The notes: generated by a model from the letters alone, not told the origin. Positions 44,601 through 55,685 are shown, counted from the first letter of the stretch. The stretch is 64,000 bases of DNA from Symsagittifera roscoffensis (GCF_963678635.1 NC_087066.1:35157152-35221151), one strand, 5' to 3'. Numbers and translations: made by a program.

Positions 44601-46598
44601 ATCAGGTCACATACCGACACTTCCAATAACCATTTCGTATGGAAGCGAAGTTGTACATGCCTACGCCATGTTCGACTGTGTCAGCAAACTGACTTTGCTT
44701 AAATCTTCAGCAGCCCTTCGACTGAAACCAGATTTCAAATTTACAGATAGACTTCAACTGAACCAAGCCCTCACCTCTTCTGACACAGCAGCCGCCAAAA
44801 TGGCCATATCAATTGGAAGCTACAACGACACAAACTAGCCATACGAACTAAACGTCATCGACTTTATTAAGTATTGGAACCTCCCGGACTTCAATCCAGC
44901 CCTAGTTCACAGCATCTGCCAAAGGAACGAACATCTCAGACATATCCACTTTGCCCAGTTACCAACATATGAAATTGAAATCATCCTTGGATGCGACTTC
45001 GCCCACCTTGTCACACCAACAGAAGTTGTACAATCACCGGCTAATGTACCCCTTGGTTGGAACATGCCACTTGGCTGGTCTCTATGTGGTAGAGACAGCG
45101 CAGCAAAACCCGACGACATCCACATAACGGACTTCATAGACGACGATCAATTGTTTCGCCATGTTGTCGAGTGGATGAAACTCTACGCCGAGGGAATTTC
45201 ATCGGACAAACGAAGTTTTTCACGTGACGACAAAGACGCTCTCCAAACTTTAGAAACAACAACTTGCCTCCTCGATAATGGACATTACCAGATTGGACTA
45301 CTATGGAAGAACACTCGACATCTACAAAACAACTACTGGCTTGCAAAAGAGCAACTACAAAGTATCCTAGACCACCTTCAACGCAAACCATCAGAACTTC
45401 AAAGCAAATACGAGGAGACCATCACGACCGACTTACGCAAAGGATTCATCAAGCAAGTCAACAGCAACGACGATGACAACGAAGGTTGTTGGTACCTGCC
45501 TCACCACCCAGTAACAAACGCCAACAAACCCGGTAAATTACGCCGAGTACTCAATGCCTCTAGCATCTACAGAGGTACCTCCCTGAACAGCATCCTACTC
45601 ACAGGACCTGACCTTCTCTGCGACCTCACAGGAATCATCATGCAATTTCGCGAGGACCAAATTGCCTTTTCAGCCGACATTGAAGCAATGTTCATGCAGG
45701 TATTCGTAACACCAGCAGACCAGCCATACCTACGTTTTCCGTGGAAGGACGACAACCAGAACATCATCATATACCAGTTCACGCGACACATCTTTGGAGC
45801 AACCGACTCTCCTTGATTCGCTTGCTACGCAACCAGACGATGCGCAAAGGACAACGAAGACAAATACCCCGACTTAGTTCTAATAACCGAACGGAACCTC
45901 TACATGGACGACCTCTACAAAGCCGAAATGCAACAGAGCCTCACTGACTTACAACAAAACGACCACTTCAAAGATCAATGCCAACTGACTGGAATCACGT
46001 GGAAATTCAACCCTCCTGCGGCCCCTCATTTTGGTGGTTCTTGGGAAAGACTAATCAAGCCTTTCAAAGACGCGTTTTTTAAAGTTATTGGAACTAGGAT
46101 ACTAAGCGACGAAACTTTGTCTACCTGCACTTGCGAAGTGGAAGCCGTAATGAACTCGTGACCACTGACAACCGTCTCCTCAGAGCCTACTGACACTGAA
46201 GCCTTGACTCCAAACCACATTCTACTAGGACGACCTTCAACAATTTTGCCCCTGGTTTGTTTTTACCTCGCACCCTCACTCAAAGGAAAACTTCGAAACA
46301 AGCTCAAGTTATAACCCAGCAATTCTCGAACCACTACCTCAAAGACTACCTGCCAACACTGACAATACGTACTAAGTGGACACAGCCAACTCAGAACATA
46401 TAAATTGGAGATTTAGTTTGGATACTAGAAGATCTGACACCTCGCGGTCTTTGGCCCCTGGGACGGGTACTACGTACTTTTCCCGGATCGGACGGAATTG
46501 TTCGCTCATGCAAAATTCAGACAAGCCGTGGACTCTTGACTCGACCAGCCGTTAAACTTTCTAAAGTTTTGGAAGAAGATACAGCACGAGCTGTCTGA
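44601..46598 (+). pseudogene. BEL/Pao pol: protease, reverse transcriptase and integrase end, with a central deletion
   Basis: The protease region (about 44,600-44,840) has AMFDCVSKLTLL where BEL proteases carry an active-site DSGS. Reverse transcriptase runs from 45,064, with FSADIEAMFMQVF at about 45,675 and YMDD at 45,901-45,912. A TGA at 45,814 replaces a residue between DSP and FACYA. About 108 bases after YMDD comes APHFGGSWERLIKPF (46,021 onward) of integrase. The rest of the palm, the thumb, RNase H and most of the integrase core are therefore missing. The integrase end continues through LTPNHILLGRPS and WPLGRVLRTFPGSDG to a TGA at 46,596-46,598. A second TGA sits in the NS-stop-PLT motif, where Arg (CGA) is usual. 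Confidence 0.85.
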
Positions 46599-46738
46599 CT
46601 GTCTACTAAGACAAATAAGCCACAATAGAACCCAGAAACTTAGAACCCAGATTATCCCAGATTAGAACCCTGAACCCAGATTATCAGGATACTACTACGA
46701 CACAATTTTTTTTTGCAACCTGCAAATGGGTCCGGCCA

Positions 46739-47033
46739 TGTGCACGCCATTAGCGCACGAACCGAAAACTTAGTAAAGTCACAACATTAAGTCAACTTCT
46801 AACTTTAAAATAAAACTGAAAACGCAAGGCAACTAACTTGGTTAAATTCAAATATATCAAAATGTCTTCAAATTAAACGCTAAGTATTTCAAATATTACC
46901 TTTTTCCTAAACGTTCTTATTTCTTGTTTCTTCTGTTTCTCTAGTTAATTCATAATTGCCCCCTTCTAGATTTTTTTCCGTTCTCTTACTAATCTTAATG
47001 TTGTTGCCAGGTACGTGCATAAAAACGGGGACA
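46739..47033 (+). repeat. 3' LTR of the BEL/Pao element
   Basis: This 295 bp repeat pairs with 40,313-40,613 and has the same TGTGCACGCC start and GGGGACA end. It is preceded by TGCAAATGGGTCCGGCCA, which is only weakly polypurine. Confidence 0.9.
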
Positions 47034-47180
47034 CAAAGAAAGTACAGACATTTGAAATACTGCAGAAAAACATACTGCTTTCATTTATATATCAACTAAG
47101 TTGGAGAGTTCCAACTACACGCCTGCCTTATTTAATTGGGCTAAAAAACGATAATTTTTTAAATTTATTTGGTTCTTAAT

Positions 47181-47607
47181 CAGGGGCGGATCTAGGATTT
47201 TCTCGAGGGAGGGCGGATTTTCAAAAAAAAAATTCGAAAATTTTGACGACCTTTTTTTTTTTAAGGTTGACCAAATAGATTTTTTGAGCTCTCCCAAAGC
47301 ACTGATTTGCCCTTATTTTGGCAAAAGTTACTGCGCCGCAGGCAAATTTTTGGAAAAACAGTCAAAAAAAGCCGTTTTTGGGCACTTTTTGAAAAACTTT
47401 GACAAAAAATCGCGTTTTTTTTGGCGCGCGCTCCCCCTCAAAGTTAGTATATATTGGCGCCAAAGGCGCCTTTAGCAAAATTTTAGGGTCGGTCGGCCAA
47501 AAATGGATTACTGAAAAAGTATCAAAGGGGGGACCCTTTGGGTCGGCAGGGAGTCGAATCCCTGAGGAAGGGGCGTCCATTCCCCCCCCCCCCTAAATCC
47601 GCCCCTG
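47181..47607 (+). mobile_element. complete hAT-type MITE (427 bp) with 8 bp target duplication
   Basis: The left end CAGGGGCGGATCTAGG and the right end (CCTAAATCCGCCCCTG) are complementary with one mismatch. Both sides are flanked by TTCTTAAT (47,173-47,180 and 47,608-47,615), an exact 8 bp target-site duplication as hAT transposases make. There is no transposase; frames of 60-72 codons inside are accidental. The interior has a GGCGCCAAAGGCGCC palindrome at about 47,456. It is the reference copy for the relics at 5.7, 6.2, 19.5, 33.2, 52.1 and 63.3 kb. Confidence 0.93.
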
Positions 47608-47615
47608 TTCTTAAT

Positions 47616-48340
47616 ACTGTTTTAGCAGATAGTTAGAGCATGTTTTACCCTTTAAAATTTTTACGCCAAAACTACAAAAGTCAGAGACGGACAAAAACAC
47701 CCAATGCCCATAATAGGAGAAATGCCCATAATAGGAGTTACTTACCCATAAAATTAGCATCAAATCAAACCGCAGTCACTCAATCAAATCACCAAATTTT
47801 TCTCGATAAATTCGACTAATCGCTCGAAATTTAAATGTTCAGTTTTCTAATAAAGAAACTGAGCAACTGATATCAACGAAATACTTTAATGACATCGGAA
47901 CTTCTCAACAAAAGGTCATTTTTGGTCCAATTACTATTTTCTGCTGTAATTTCTTTAAATCTCATAAGAAAGTTTTGTTTTGTTTAAAATTTTTGTTTTT
48001 CCAATCATGAAAACACATAATAATTATATAATTGGCTTTTTTCTTTTTTCTCTAATTGATTGCTTCCCTTTGATTGCTTCTCTGAAAATTTCAAGCTTAA
48101 ATTGCCTAATTTTTGCTTGAAGACCAGAGCGAAACCGTTGGAAGTTCAAACTCAAACAGCTGATTGCCTAAAAACCTTTAGTTGAGTTTTATTTCTTGAT
48201 GTCAGATGTGCGACAATAAAATGTTTGTCTTATCTATCTTACCTGTCCCATCATCCAGTGCATATGTAAAGTACCTGTAAAGTCTCTTGCCTATAACGTA
48301 ACTTCTTTCGCAATTAGTTTTCAATAAATTGCCGTTAAGA
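47616..48340. other. non-coding AT-rich tract
   Basis: No gene or repeat beyond a short direct repeat CCCATAATAGGAG at 47,707 and 47,726. Confidence 0.4.
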
Positions 48341-48344
48341 AAGA

Positions 48345-48815
48345 AGATTGCTCATAAATCAGGGCAATGCCTTTGAGTTTTCGATAGCATTTTTGTATCA
48401 CTTGGTTTTTGATTGAAAAATTCAAAAAAAACTTTAAAATTTTCATTATTTTCCTCACACGCTATCTGATTTCGAAAGGGATGCATTCAAGTTTTGTGAC
48501 CTAAAAAAAACTAATTGAATTGCCCTATTTCATTTCGGCATGATTCAATCCGTCGCTTACGCATGTTTTAAGAACGCAGTGATCCCGACGTGGCCGTCTA
48601 AGCAATTTTAAAAACCTCGATAGCTTCACAAAAAATGATAGCAGTTGAACATTTTTATAAACATTTGAGTTTCGGACAGCACGACTTTTCAAAGGATATA
48701 AAAATTTTATTTCAGAAAAACCTAGTTACAAAATTAAAATGTGACCAAACAATAAAAAAAACAAGAGATAAACATTCCGTCATTTTCTTCAGGAGTCGTG
48801 ACAATAAGTAATTTT
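48345..48815 (+). repeat. R1 dispersed repeat, diverged copy
   Basis: It starts AAGATTGCTCATAAATCAGG, keeps CCGTCGCTTACGCATG in the core and AACATTTTTATAAACATTTG before the end, and finishes near AGGAGTCGTGACAATAAG. The GC hairpin is eroded. Confidence 0.55.
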
Positions 48816-48939
48816 TACCCTGGTCTGAAAACAGATTATTAATTTGTTTTCTGAGCTACCAAACGCAATTCGACCTTTGGTAATCAAGGTACAAAATGGA
48901 ATACGATTTCTCTAATAATGTCAAGACGATTTTGTCAAT

Positions 48940-51480
48940 GCAAATGGCGTCTCAAATGCAATCAGGGTGTTGTTCATATTGATGAAAGCTGAAAATTTAG
49001 TAATGGAATAAGATTTGTGTCAACTGTTGAATGTTTAGGATGGTAAATGATCTGTTTAAAAAATTGAAAGTATCATGATGGAAGTTGTTTTGTCAGTTTT
49101 ACTTTGTTGCTATAAGTTTGATTTTCTCAATTGCAATGAGGATGTATTTGTATTCATAATTGTTGAATATGTTTAGGAATAGTTAATGATGAAGCTTGAT
49201 CTTTTTCAACTGTTGCAAATTTAATTTAAAATTATCATCTGTCTTTTTCTGCAATCAGTGTGGGTTGCTTATTGATGACCGTTGAATAATTGACGATTGA
49301 AACAGTTTGTGTCAGTTGTTGAAGATTTTACGATGGAACTTAATCTGTGTCATTTTTTGAATTTTAGTTGATGGAAACTGATTTTTCGTTTTTGACTCCT
49401 TGTTTATCAGTGTGATTCTTCCAAATGCAATCAATGTGTACTTCGTAATAATGAATGTGGAATAGTTCGGAATGGAATATGATATGTGTCAACTGTTGAA
49501 AACTTATTGATGAAATTTGATCTGTGCCAATTGTTCAATTTTAGACGATGGAAATGGATCTGTAAATTCCTTCCTTTTTTATCAGTTTGATTCTTTTTTT
49601 GCAATCCGGTTGGGGTTCTTAGTGATGAATGTTGAATCGTTAGTGATAGAAAATGATTGGTATCAACCGTTGAACATTCGGTAATAGAGCTTAATTTGTG
49701 CGTCAACTGTTGAGATTTTTTGAATAAGATATGTCATTTTCATTCATTTGCTATCAATGATTTTCTTCTGTTGCAAACAAGGTGGGATCAAGATCTATGT
49801 TAACTATTAAAAATTTACTGATGGAATATGATCTGTGTCAACTCTTGAAAATGTAATGATCGTTGTAAGCTGTTGAAGTTTTCATAATGAAATATTATCT
49901 CTCTTTTTTCTGCAATCAAGGTGGGGTTCTGTTTCATTAATGTTGAACAATTATTGATTGAAACGTGTGGTTTCAAATTTTGAATATCTTACAATAAAAT
50001 ATGATCTGTGCCAACTGTTGAACTTTTGGATGACTAAATTTATCTGTCATATTTCTCTCGTTTTCTATCAGTTTGCCTCTCTCGCTTGCAATCAGGTTCT
50101 AGTTTGTATTGATGATTGTTAAGAAATGAGTGTTGCAATATGGTTTGTGTCAGCTATTGAATATTTAATAAAAAAACTAATAATAATAATATATGCCAAA
50201 AGCTCAATATTTTTTTTGTAGAAATTTTCCCGTTCCACTTTTTTCCTACGCTAACTGTGCGACTTTCTCAATTTTGATCAGAATGTAATTCTTATTGATC
50301 AGCCTTGAATATTTACCAATGAATTATGATCTGTTTGAGTTGTTGAATACGTTGTGATGGAATGATATCTGTGTCAGCCCTTGATTGTTAGATGATCTGT
50401 CATTTTCCTTCCTATTTTTCTTGATCATTTTAATTTTTTTTTTGCAATCAAGATAAACTTTGAGTTTTTTATGATTTTTTTTCAATTTGATTCTTTTTTT
50501 TTGCAATCGATGAACGTTTTTTGATGAAAAATGAGTTTTTAGTGATGGAAGGTGATCTGTGTCAACGGCTGAACATTGAATATTGGAATATGATCTGTCA
50601 ATTTTACTCCTTTACTATCAGTTTGACTTTTTCTGCGATCAAGGTGGCTTACTTTTCAACAGTTAGTGATTGAAAATCTCAGTGTCAACTGTTGATTATA
50701 TAACAATTGAATACGATCGGTTTCAACCGTTGAATACTTTTTGATGTAGTTTTCTCAGTCATTTTTTCAATTCTATGCCAACAAGGTGACTCATCCAGTT
50801 TTGATGAGAACGTGGTTCGTACTTTTGAATATTGAAAATTTATCAATGGAATTTGATCTGTCTCAACTGCTGAATACTAAGTGATGGAACGCGATCTGGG
50901 TCAAATGTTGAAAATTGATTGATGAAATATCATTTGTCTTCTTTCAATCCGTCTTTCACTCTTTTCTATCACCCCTTCGCTCTCAGTTTGACTCTTTTTT
51001 TGTGATCATGTTGCGGTTCTAATTGATTAATGTTGAATAGTTAGTTACTGAAATGATCTGTGTCATGTTTTGATAATCTAACCATGGAACATAATTGGTG
51101 TGAATTTTAGATGATGGAAATGATCTGCAGTTTTTGACATTCATGTGATCAATGTGTAGTTCGTATTGGTAAATGTTGATTCTTTGTGATCAAATATGAT
51201 ATGCACCGTTTGTTGAGTTTTAAACGATGGAAAATGGTTTTTCATTTTTCAATCTTTTGCTATCAGTTTGATTCTCTCAATTGCGATCAGGATTTAGTTC
51301 GTATTGATGTTATCATACAGTGATGCAAGTGATCTGTGTCAACTGTTGAGTATTTGCTGATGAAATATGATCTGTAATTTTTGTATCTTATAATATATCT
51401 GACTTTATCTGTTCGATCAGCGTGTAATACTGTTTTTTCCTTTATGTGGTATCCCTTCCTCATAATATCTATCAAACTGC
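48940..51480. repeat. degenerate satellite array, about 16 units of about 165 bp
   Basis: Two landmarks alternate through the region. One is TGCAATCAAGGTGGGGTTCT-like (about 48,957, 49,133, 49,255, 49,425, 49,600, 49,770, 49,912, 50,085, 50,270, 50,450, 50,630, 50,800, 51,000, 51,148, 51,284, 51,414). The other is TGATCTGTGTCAACTGTTGAA-like, usually preceded by GATGGAATA. The mean spacing of the first is about 164 bp. Units are heavily diverged and show no conserved frame. Confidence 0.85.
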
Positions 51481-51544
51481 CTGTTGATTTTTTTTTCTAA
51501 TTTTCGCACAAGGAAATGTACTTTATGAAAGGGTCGGTTTCATA

Positions 51545-52075
51545 CTATCAAAATTCACTAGTACGATGCGTCTTTCGAGGTCTTGATGTCCAGCTTCTTT
51601 GGTTTCAGCTGATTTGAAGAGAAGAATTTATCAAAGAGGCTTTGATGTCTAGATTCACTTTTGGGATAGGCAGTAGTTCAGTCTCCTAAATGAGAATCGT
51701 CTAGCCAAATATGTCACCACTGGTGTTTTTTGATCAGATTTCTCAGTTGCGCAATCATCAAGTTTTCGTTTGGGTCTTTTTCTTATTTCTGATGAAAGTT
51801 TGTGACTTCCAGATTCAAATTCCTCTTTCGGCCTTAAGTAGAAGTTTTGTCTGGTTGTAGGAATTCATTTTTCACATATCTATCGCCTCCTACATTTTAC
51901 AGAAATTGCAATGCAAAAAAAGAAAGTACCTTCAAGGAAATTAGGAGCAAACACTTCTACTTCCAGGTTGTCGTCTTGGTCCCCTGTCACTCTCAAAACT
52001 GATTTAGTTTCTCTTGCTGAATCGCTGGTTCTGCTCCATGTTACTCACCCAACGATTTCAGTATTTTTGCGTTTA
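51545..52075 (-). pseudogene. unidentified protein-coding relic, C-terminal part
   Basis: The minus strand encodes, in order, RVTGDQDDNLEVEVFAPNFL, then after a possible GT-AG intron (donor GAAG/GTACTT, acceptor AAATGTAG) GGDRYVKNEFLQPDKTST. One frame over comes PKEEFESGSHKLSSEIRKRP-KRKLDDCATE, and one more frame shift gives SLFDKFFSSNQLKPKKLDIK, ending at TAG near 51,560. The charged, low-Phe/Leu composition is unlike chance frames here, and RKRPKRK resembles a nuclear localisation signal. Two frameshifts suggest a pseudogene, unless they are short introns. I do not recognise the family. Confidence 0.4.
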
Positions 52076-52079
52076 CGTC

Positions 52080-52395
52080 AGGGTTGTATCAAAGATTTTT
52101 TCGAGCGTGGATCGGATTTTCAAAACATTTTCGTACATTTTGTCGGTCTTTTTTTTGGGTCGACCGAATTGTTTTTCCAAGCACGTACAAATCACTATAA
52201 AGATTATGTTTCGACTAAATTTGCAGCGACGCTGACAGTTTTTAGAAGAAAAAAAACAAGAAAAAACGCGTTTTTAGGCAGTTTTTAGATAGTTTTGACA
52301 AAAAAAAAATGTTTTTTTTTCGTAACGCTCTCCCCTCAGAATTAGTTTGTATTTGTTTTCAAATCGATTTATCAAAATTTAGGGTCGGATTTGTA
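52080..52395 (+). mobile_element. hAT-like MITE, 5' and middle part
   Basis: It follows the 47.18 kb element from the TTTTCGAGCGTGGATCGGAT region through TGGGTCGACCGAATTG and GCTCTCCCCTCAGAATTAGT to TTTAGGGTCGGAT, then stops matching. A short block of the 3' part appears at 52,897-52,940. Confidence 0.65.
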
Positions 52396-52750
52396 CTTAA
52401 TCCTCTCATTGAACAATTTGTTGCGATGGATTAAGTCGCTTTTTGAAGCCGGAAGGAAGTGGCCCCGAAAAGCATCTTGCATGCCGTTGAAGCGCAAAGA
52501 CCACAATGCTTTTTCTTCCAACTTACAAGAAAAAAAGTGACCTCCATTGGTATTCTTGTTGACAAATGGAGCAAGAGCCCTTGATTGCTTTTCTACATCT
52601 TATACCCAGAACATCTCTGAACACTGTGGCTGACAAGTGAAAACTATTGCCTCCCACATCATGTGCATTTGAATTGTCTTTAATCAAAACAGTCGAAGCA
52701 AAGTAGCAAATTCGGCTATTTTGAAACATTGCATCATGAGTTTTTTCCAA
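52396..52750 (-). pseudogene. unidentified protein-coding relic, N-terminal or middle part
   Basis: The minus strand has an open stretch of about 70 codons without a start, including DVEKQSRALAPFVNKNTNGG, then FSCKLEEKALWSLRFNGMQD and FRGHFLPASKSDLIHRNKLF. A competing frame of 75 codons overlaps it. Its composition resembles the relic at 51,545-52,075, from which a hAT fragment separates it, so the two may be parts of one former gene. No known domain is recognised. Confidence 0.35.
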
Positions 52751-52896
52751 TGTTCTACTTTTTGCTGACCGTGGCAGACAGATAGCATTTTTTTAGTCTG
52801 ATCTTGTCATAAAAACTTAATTTAGGATTCCATCTTAATCATAGGCTGGTTTTAATTGCGTAAAAAAGCAAAGTTACTTTATTTCCCAGTTTGTCG

Positions 52897-52940
52897 AAAC
52901 GGGGACCCTTTGGGTCGGCAGTGAGTTGAATCCAATTAAA
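52897..52940 (+). mobile_element. hAT-like MITE, detached 3' block
   Basis: GGGGACCCTTTGGGTCGGCA plus GTGAGTTGAATCC matches the block near the right end of the 47.18 kb element. The missing piece between 52,395 and 52,897 suggests an insertion into, or rearrangement of, the MITE. Confidence 0.6.
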
Positions 52941-53814
52941 TTATTTTGATTTCAATTTGTTATTCCGTCTGCTTTTAAAAAAAAATATTTATATATGAAA
53001 AGTAAACTCATATTTTTTGTCGCGCTAATCGTCAACGCTTCGTAAAATTGTCAAAAACCGGAAGCATTGTCAACTTTGCCTGTTTTGTTATTTCTTCTAT
53101 GTACCTCCATCATATGTACCTTCGTTGTATGTGCCTTCGGCATGCTGATTTATAACGGGAATAAGGAAAACGCTTGTCCCGAACAGTTTTTTTTTTGAAA
53201 AAATAAGCACTCTCTAGAAAGTTACTGCTCTAGATATTAATGCAGCTCAGGTACTACTTCGATGCAGCTCAGATACTAATCTCAATCTGCGAGTAAACCG
53301 TGGTTAAGTTTTTTGATTAATTTCAAAATCTGTGATGATACATTTTTTTCAAAAGTGTATCGGTAAAGAGAAAAAAATTGGCAGTACAAAGTTTGATTTG
53401 GATTAATTGCAAAAAAAAAACAATAAAAGGGCCCAAAACAATGCGTGTCGCCTTTGGGCAGAAACAATAATATGGCTGACACATCGTTGGAAAAATGCAA
53501 ATTAACTCACGGAAATGGGAGAAAAAACATTATCAGCCTAAAAGAGAAAATTCGAAAAAACTGGGACGACAGAATTTTTTTTTTCGCTTAAAATTCCGAA
53601 ACTAAGATCATTTTGGAAACTAAAAGTCAATTACGTTTTTTGTGTCAATTGTAATTTTTTTATTAAGAATGTAAGTTTCCAGTCCTGGGCGAGAAAACTT
53701 AAATTTAAACTAAAACGCGAACAAATTTTGAGCGCTATGCTTAAGATTTTTCCTTAAAACAAAAGTTGAAATCGTCACGACCTTCTTCACTGCGTTCATT
53801 TACACTTTAAAACA
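52941..53814. other. non-coding AT-rich tract
   Basis: Nothing recognisable beyond a small tandem of ATGTACCTCCATCAT, ATGTACCTTCGTTGT and ATGTGCCTTCGGCAT near 53,100-53,145. Confidence 0.4.
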
Positions 53815-54300
53815 AGGATAGCAGGTTACTGTGCAAGTAGCACAAAAGGTTCCGACCACAGAATTATAAATACAAAAAAAAAGATATGAACAACAAATTA
53901 GAATTTAGGCATACTTGAGGTTCATAGTAAAATAGGTCAATTGGAAAACAATTATTAAATATTGACTAGAAAAACAATTTTTTTTTTAATTTTTGAGTTT
54001 TTGATTCCCAAAGTTGCGCTAAAAACTCCAAAAATTACCTTTACTTGAGTAAAACTGAGCTTTCATGGCTTAAATTAAACTTGAAGAAGCTATTGTAAGC
54101 CTGCACGATCATCTTATTAGCTCGAAATTAGACCAAAAATCAAACCGGTTTTTCTCAATCCTGTGAAAAAAAATTGAACGTTTTTTAATGTCGTTTGAAT
54201 CACGACTTAAAGGGCTTTAATTTTATATATCACTCGACCCATTCAGATGATTATTTGTGGTACCTGATTTTGTGTGGAAAACAAAAAAAAATAAAACACC
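53815..54300 (+). repeat. R2 dispersed repeat, copy 1
   Basis: It matches 55,228-55,685 in order: GGTTACTGTGCAAGTAGCAC, AAAATAGGTCAATTGG, AAAAACTCCAAAAATTACCT, GAAGCTATTGTAAGCC, TTAGACCAAAAATCAAA, and the end GATTTTGTGTGGAAAACAAA followed by AAAACACC. It is unrelated to R1 in sequence. Confidence 0.7.
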
Positions 54301-55227
54301 GGTCGGAACAACAACTTACTTGTCAATCTCTATCTGATGACACACTTTTTATTAAAAAAATTGAAGACAATGCACAAAAATTTTGTCTAGTTTGAGAAAA
54401 AAATATCATATGGTTCTTGAATTTTGTAACGGAGGTACGGAAATGTTGACTCGGATTTGAACAATTTTAACAAAAACTACCCCAATAAAAATGGCGTCCT
54501 ATTTTGAGGCCAATAAACCCTTCTGTAGTCTTCCGTGGACTTTTAATTGAAAACATCTGTCACTAGTGTCCTTTGCGAACGTTTGTTTTATTTTTAGATT
54601 GTTTTTAAAGCTGAAACAATTGATCACGAACAAGAAATAGGGCTTCATTTTTACATTTTTTGCGCTTGGTTGTTTTATCAAATTCTTGTAAAAAGAATTA
54701 CTTCATGACAAAAACCTATAATGAATTAGATAGAAAAAAAAATCTTTTTGGAATATAAATTTCCTTCTGAAATTCGAGATGAAAAAAAAATCACTAACAA
54801 AATTTATGAAATGTTCTAATAGATTAAATTTTTGCAATTAAAATCAATTTGAATTTATAGTGAAAACCCAGAAAAATCTAGTGATTTTATTTAAATTGAG
54901 TGTAATCCACACACAAACCACGCATGAAAAAAGAATGATTTTGAGAAAACAACTGCCAAAAAGTGATTTCTAGTTTTCGATTTGAATGCAATAACAACTG
55001 AACATTAAGACACAAAAACGTTGATATTTTGGTTTTTAGCTTCAACATAAAATTTTTATAAGCTAGGCGTGAGCTTCAACTAAGTAATTTGAACCCAACT
55101 TTGAAAGCTTAAACATAAATCTACAAAAGATCTCAAATAAAAGTCGGATAAATAATATACAACCAAGAAGATTCGTATTTTCCTAATTTTTTGCTGAAAG
55201 AGACGGTTTCTTGATCCTGAAAAAAAA
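54301..55227. other. non-coding AT-rich tract
   Basis: No gene, RNA gene or delimited repeat is seen. Confidence 0.4.
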
Positions 55228-55685
55228 GAAAAACCCGGTTACTGTGCAATTAGCTCAGAATATTCCGAAAAAAAAGCTTTTTCAAATAATGTCGTTTTTT
55301 TTTGTGGCGTGATAAAAGGATCTGAACACAAAAATAGATCTTCAGCATATTCGCCACTCATCTTAAAATAGGCAAATTGGGCAAATTTCTGTGCAAAAAT
55401 GAAAAAAAAAAGCTGAAAGATCAAAAACTTATCAACATTTTTGCTGAAAATTTTGATTTCGAAGTTTTGATTCTAAAAAACTCCAAAACGAATTTAACTT
55501 GAATATAACTCAATTTTTACTTGCTTTAATTGAGTATAAGGAAGCGATTGCAAGCCAAACGTTTCTGAATAAACATTTCTGACTCGCTTTTTTTCGCTCG
55601 AATTTAGACCAAAAATCAAAAACTTAAACCTGTCTTTTTTCAATATTGATTTTGCGTGGAAAACAAAACAACTAAAACACCCCAA
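55228..55685 (+). repeat. R2 dispersed repeat, copy 2
   Basis: This is the partner of the copy at 53,815-54,300. It opens GGTTACTGTGCAATTAGCTC and AGAATATTCCG, and ends GATTTTGCGTGGAAAACAAA followed by AAAACACC. A short match to the opening block also occurs near 37,390 (TGCTGTGCAAGAAGCTCAGA). Confidence 0.7.

Larger units (their letters stand above)
40313..47033 (+). mobile_element. BEL/Pao LTR retrotransposon, internally rearranged and inactive
   Basis: Both LTRs are present (40,313-40,613 and 46,739-47,033), starting TGTGCACGCC and ending ACGGGGACA. The flanking pentamers are CGAAG and CAAAG, an imperfect target duplication. Gag, protease, reverse transcriptase and the integrase end follow in the BEL order on the plus strand. 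A central deletion and a mosaic duplication of the gag region are described separately. It is G+C-richer than its surroundings and better preserved than the minus-strand relative at 11.5-16.7 kb. Confidence 0.9.

Noticed and set aside
47540-47570. T-arm-like CAGGGAGTCGAATCCCTG in the hAT element, suggesting a tRNA gene or tRNA-derived SINE
   Set aside because: The loop is one base short of a standard T loop, there is no acceptor stem, D arm or A box at the right distance, and the block is simply part of the MITE (also at 33,520 and 52,915).
48940-51480. CRISPR-like repeat-spacer array
   Set aside because: The repeat landmarks are diverged and the intervening sequence is itself repeated, as in a satellite; the host is an animal.
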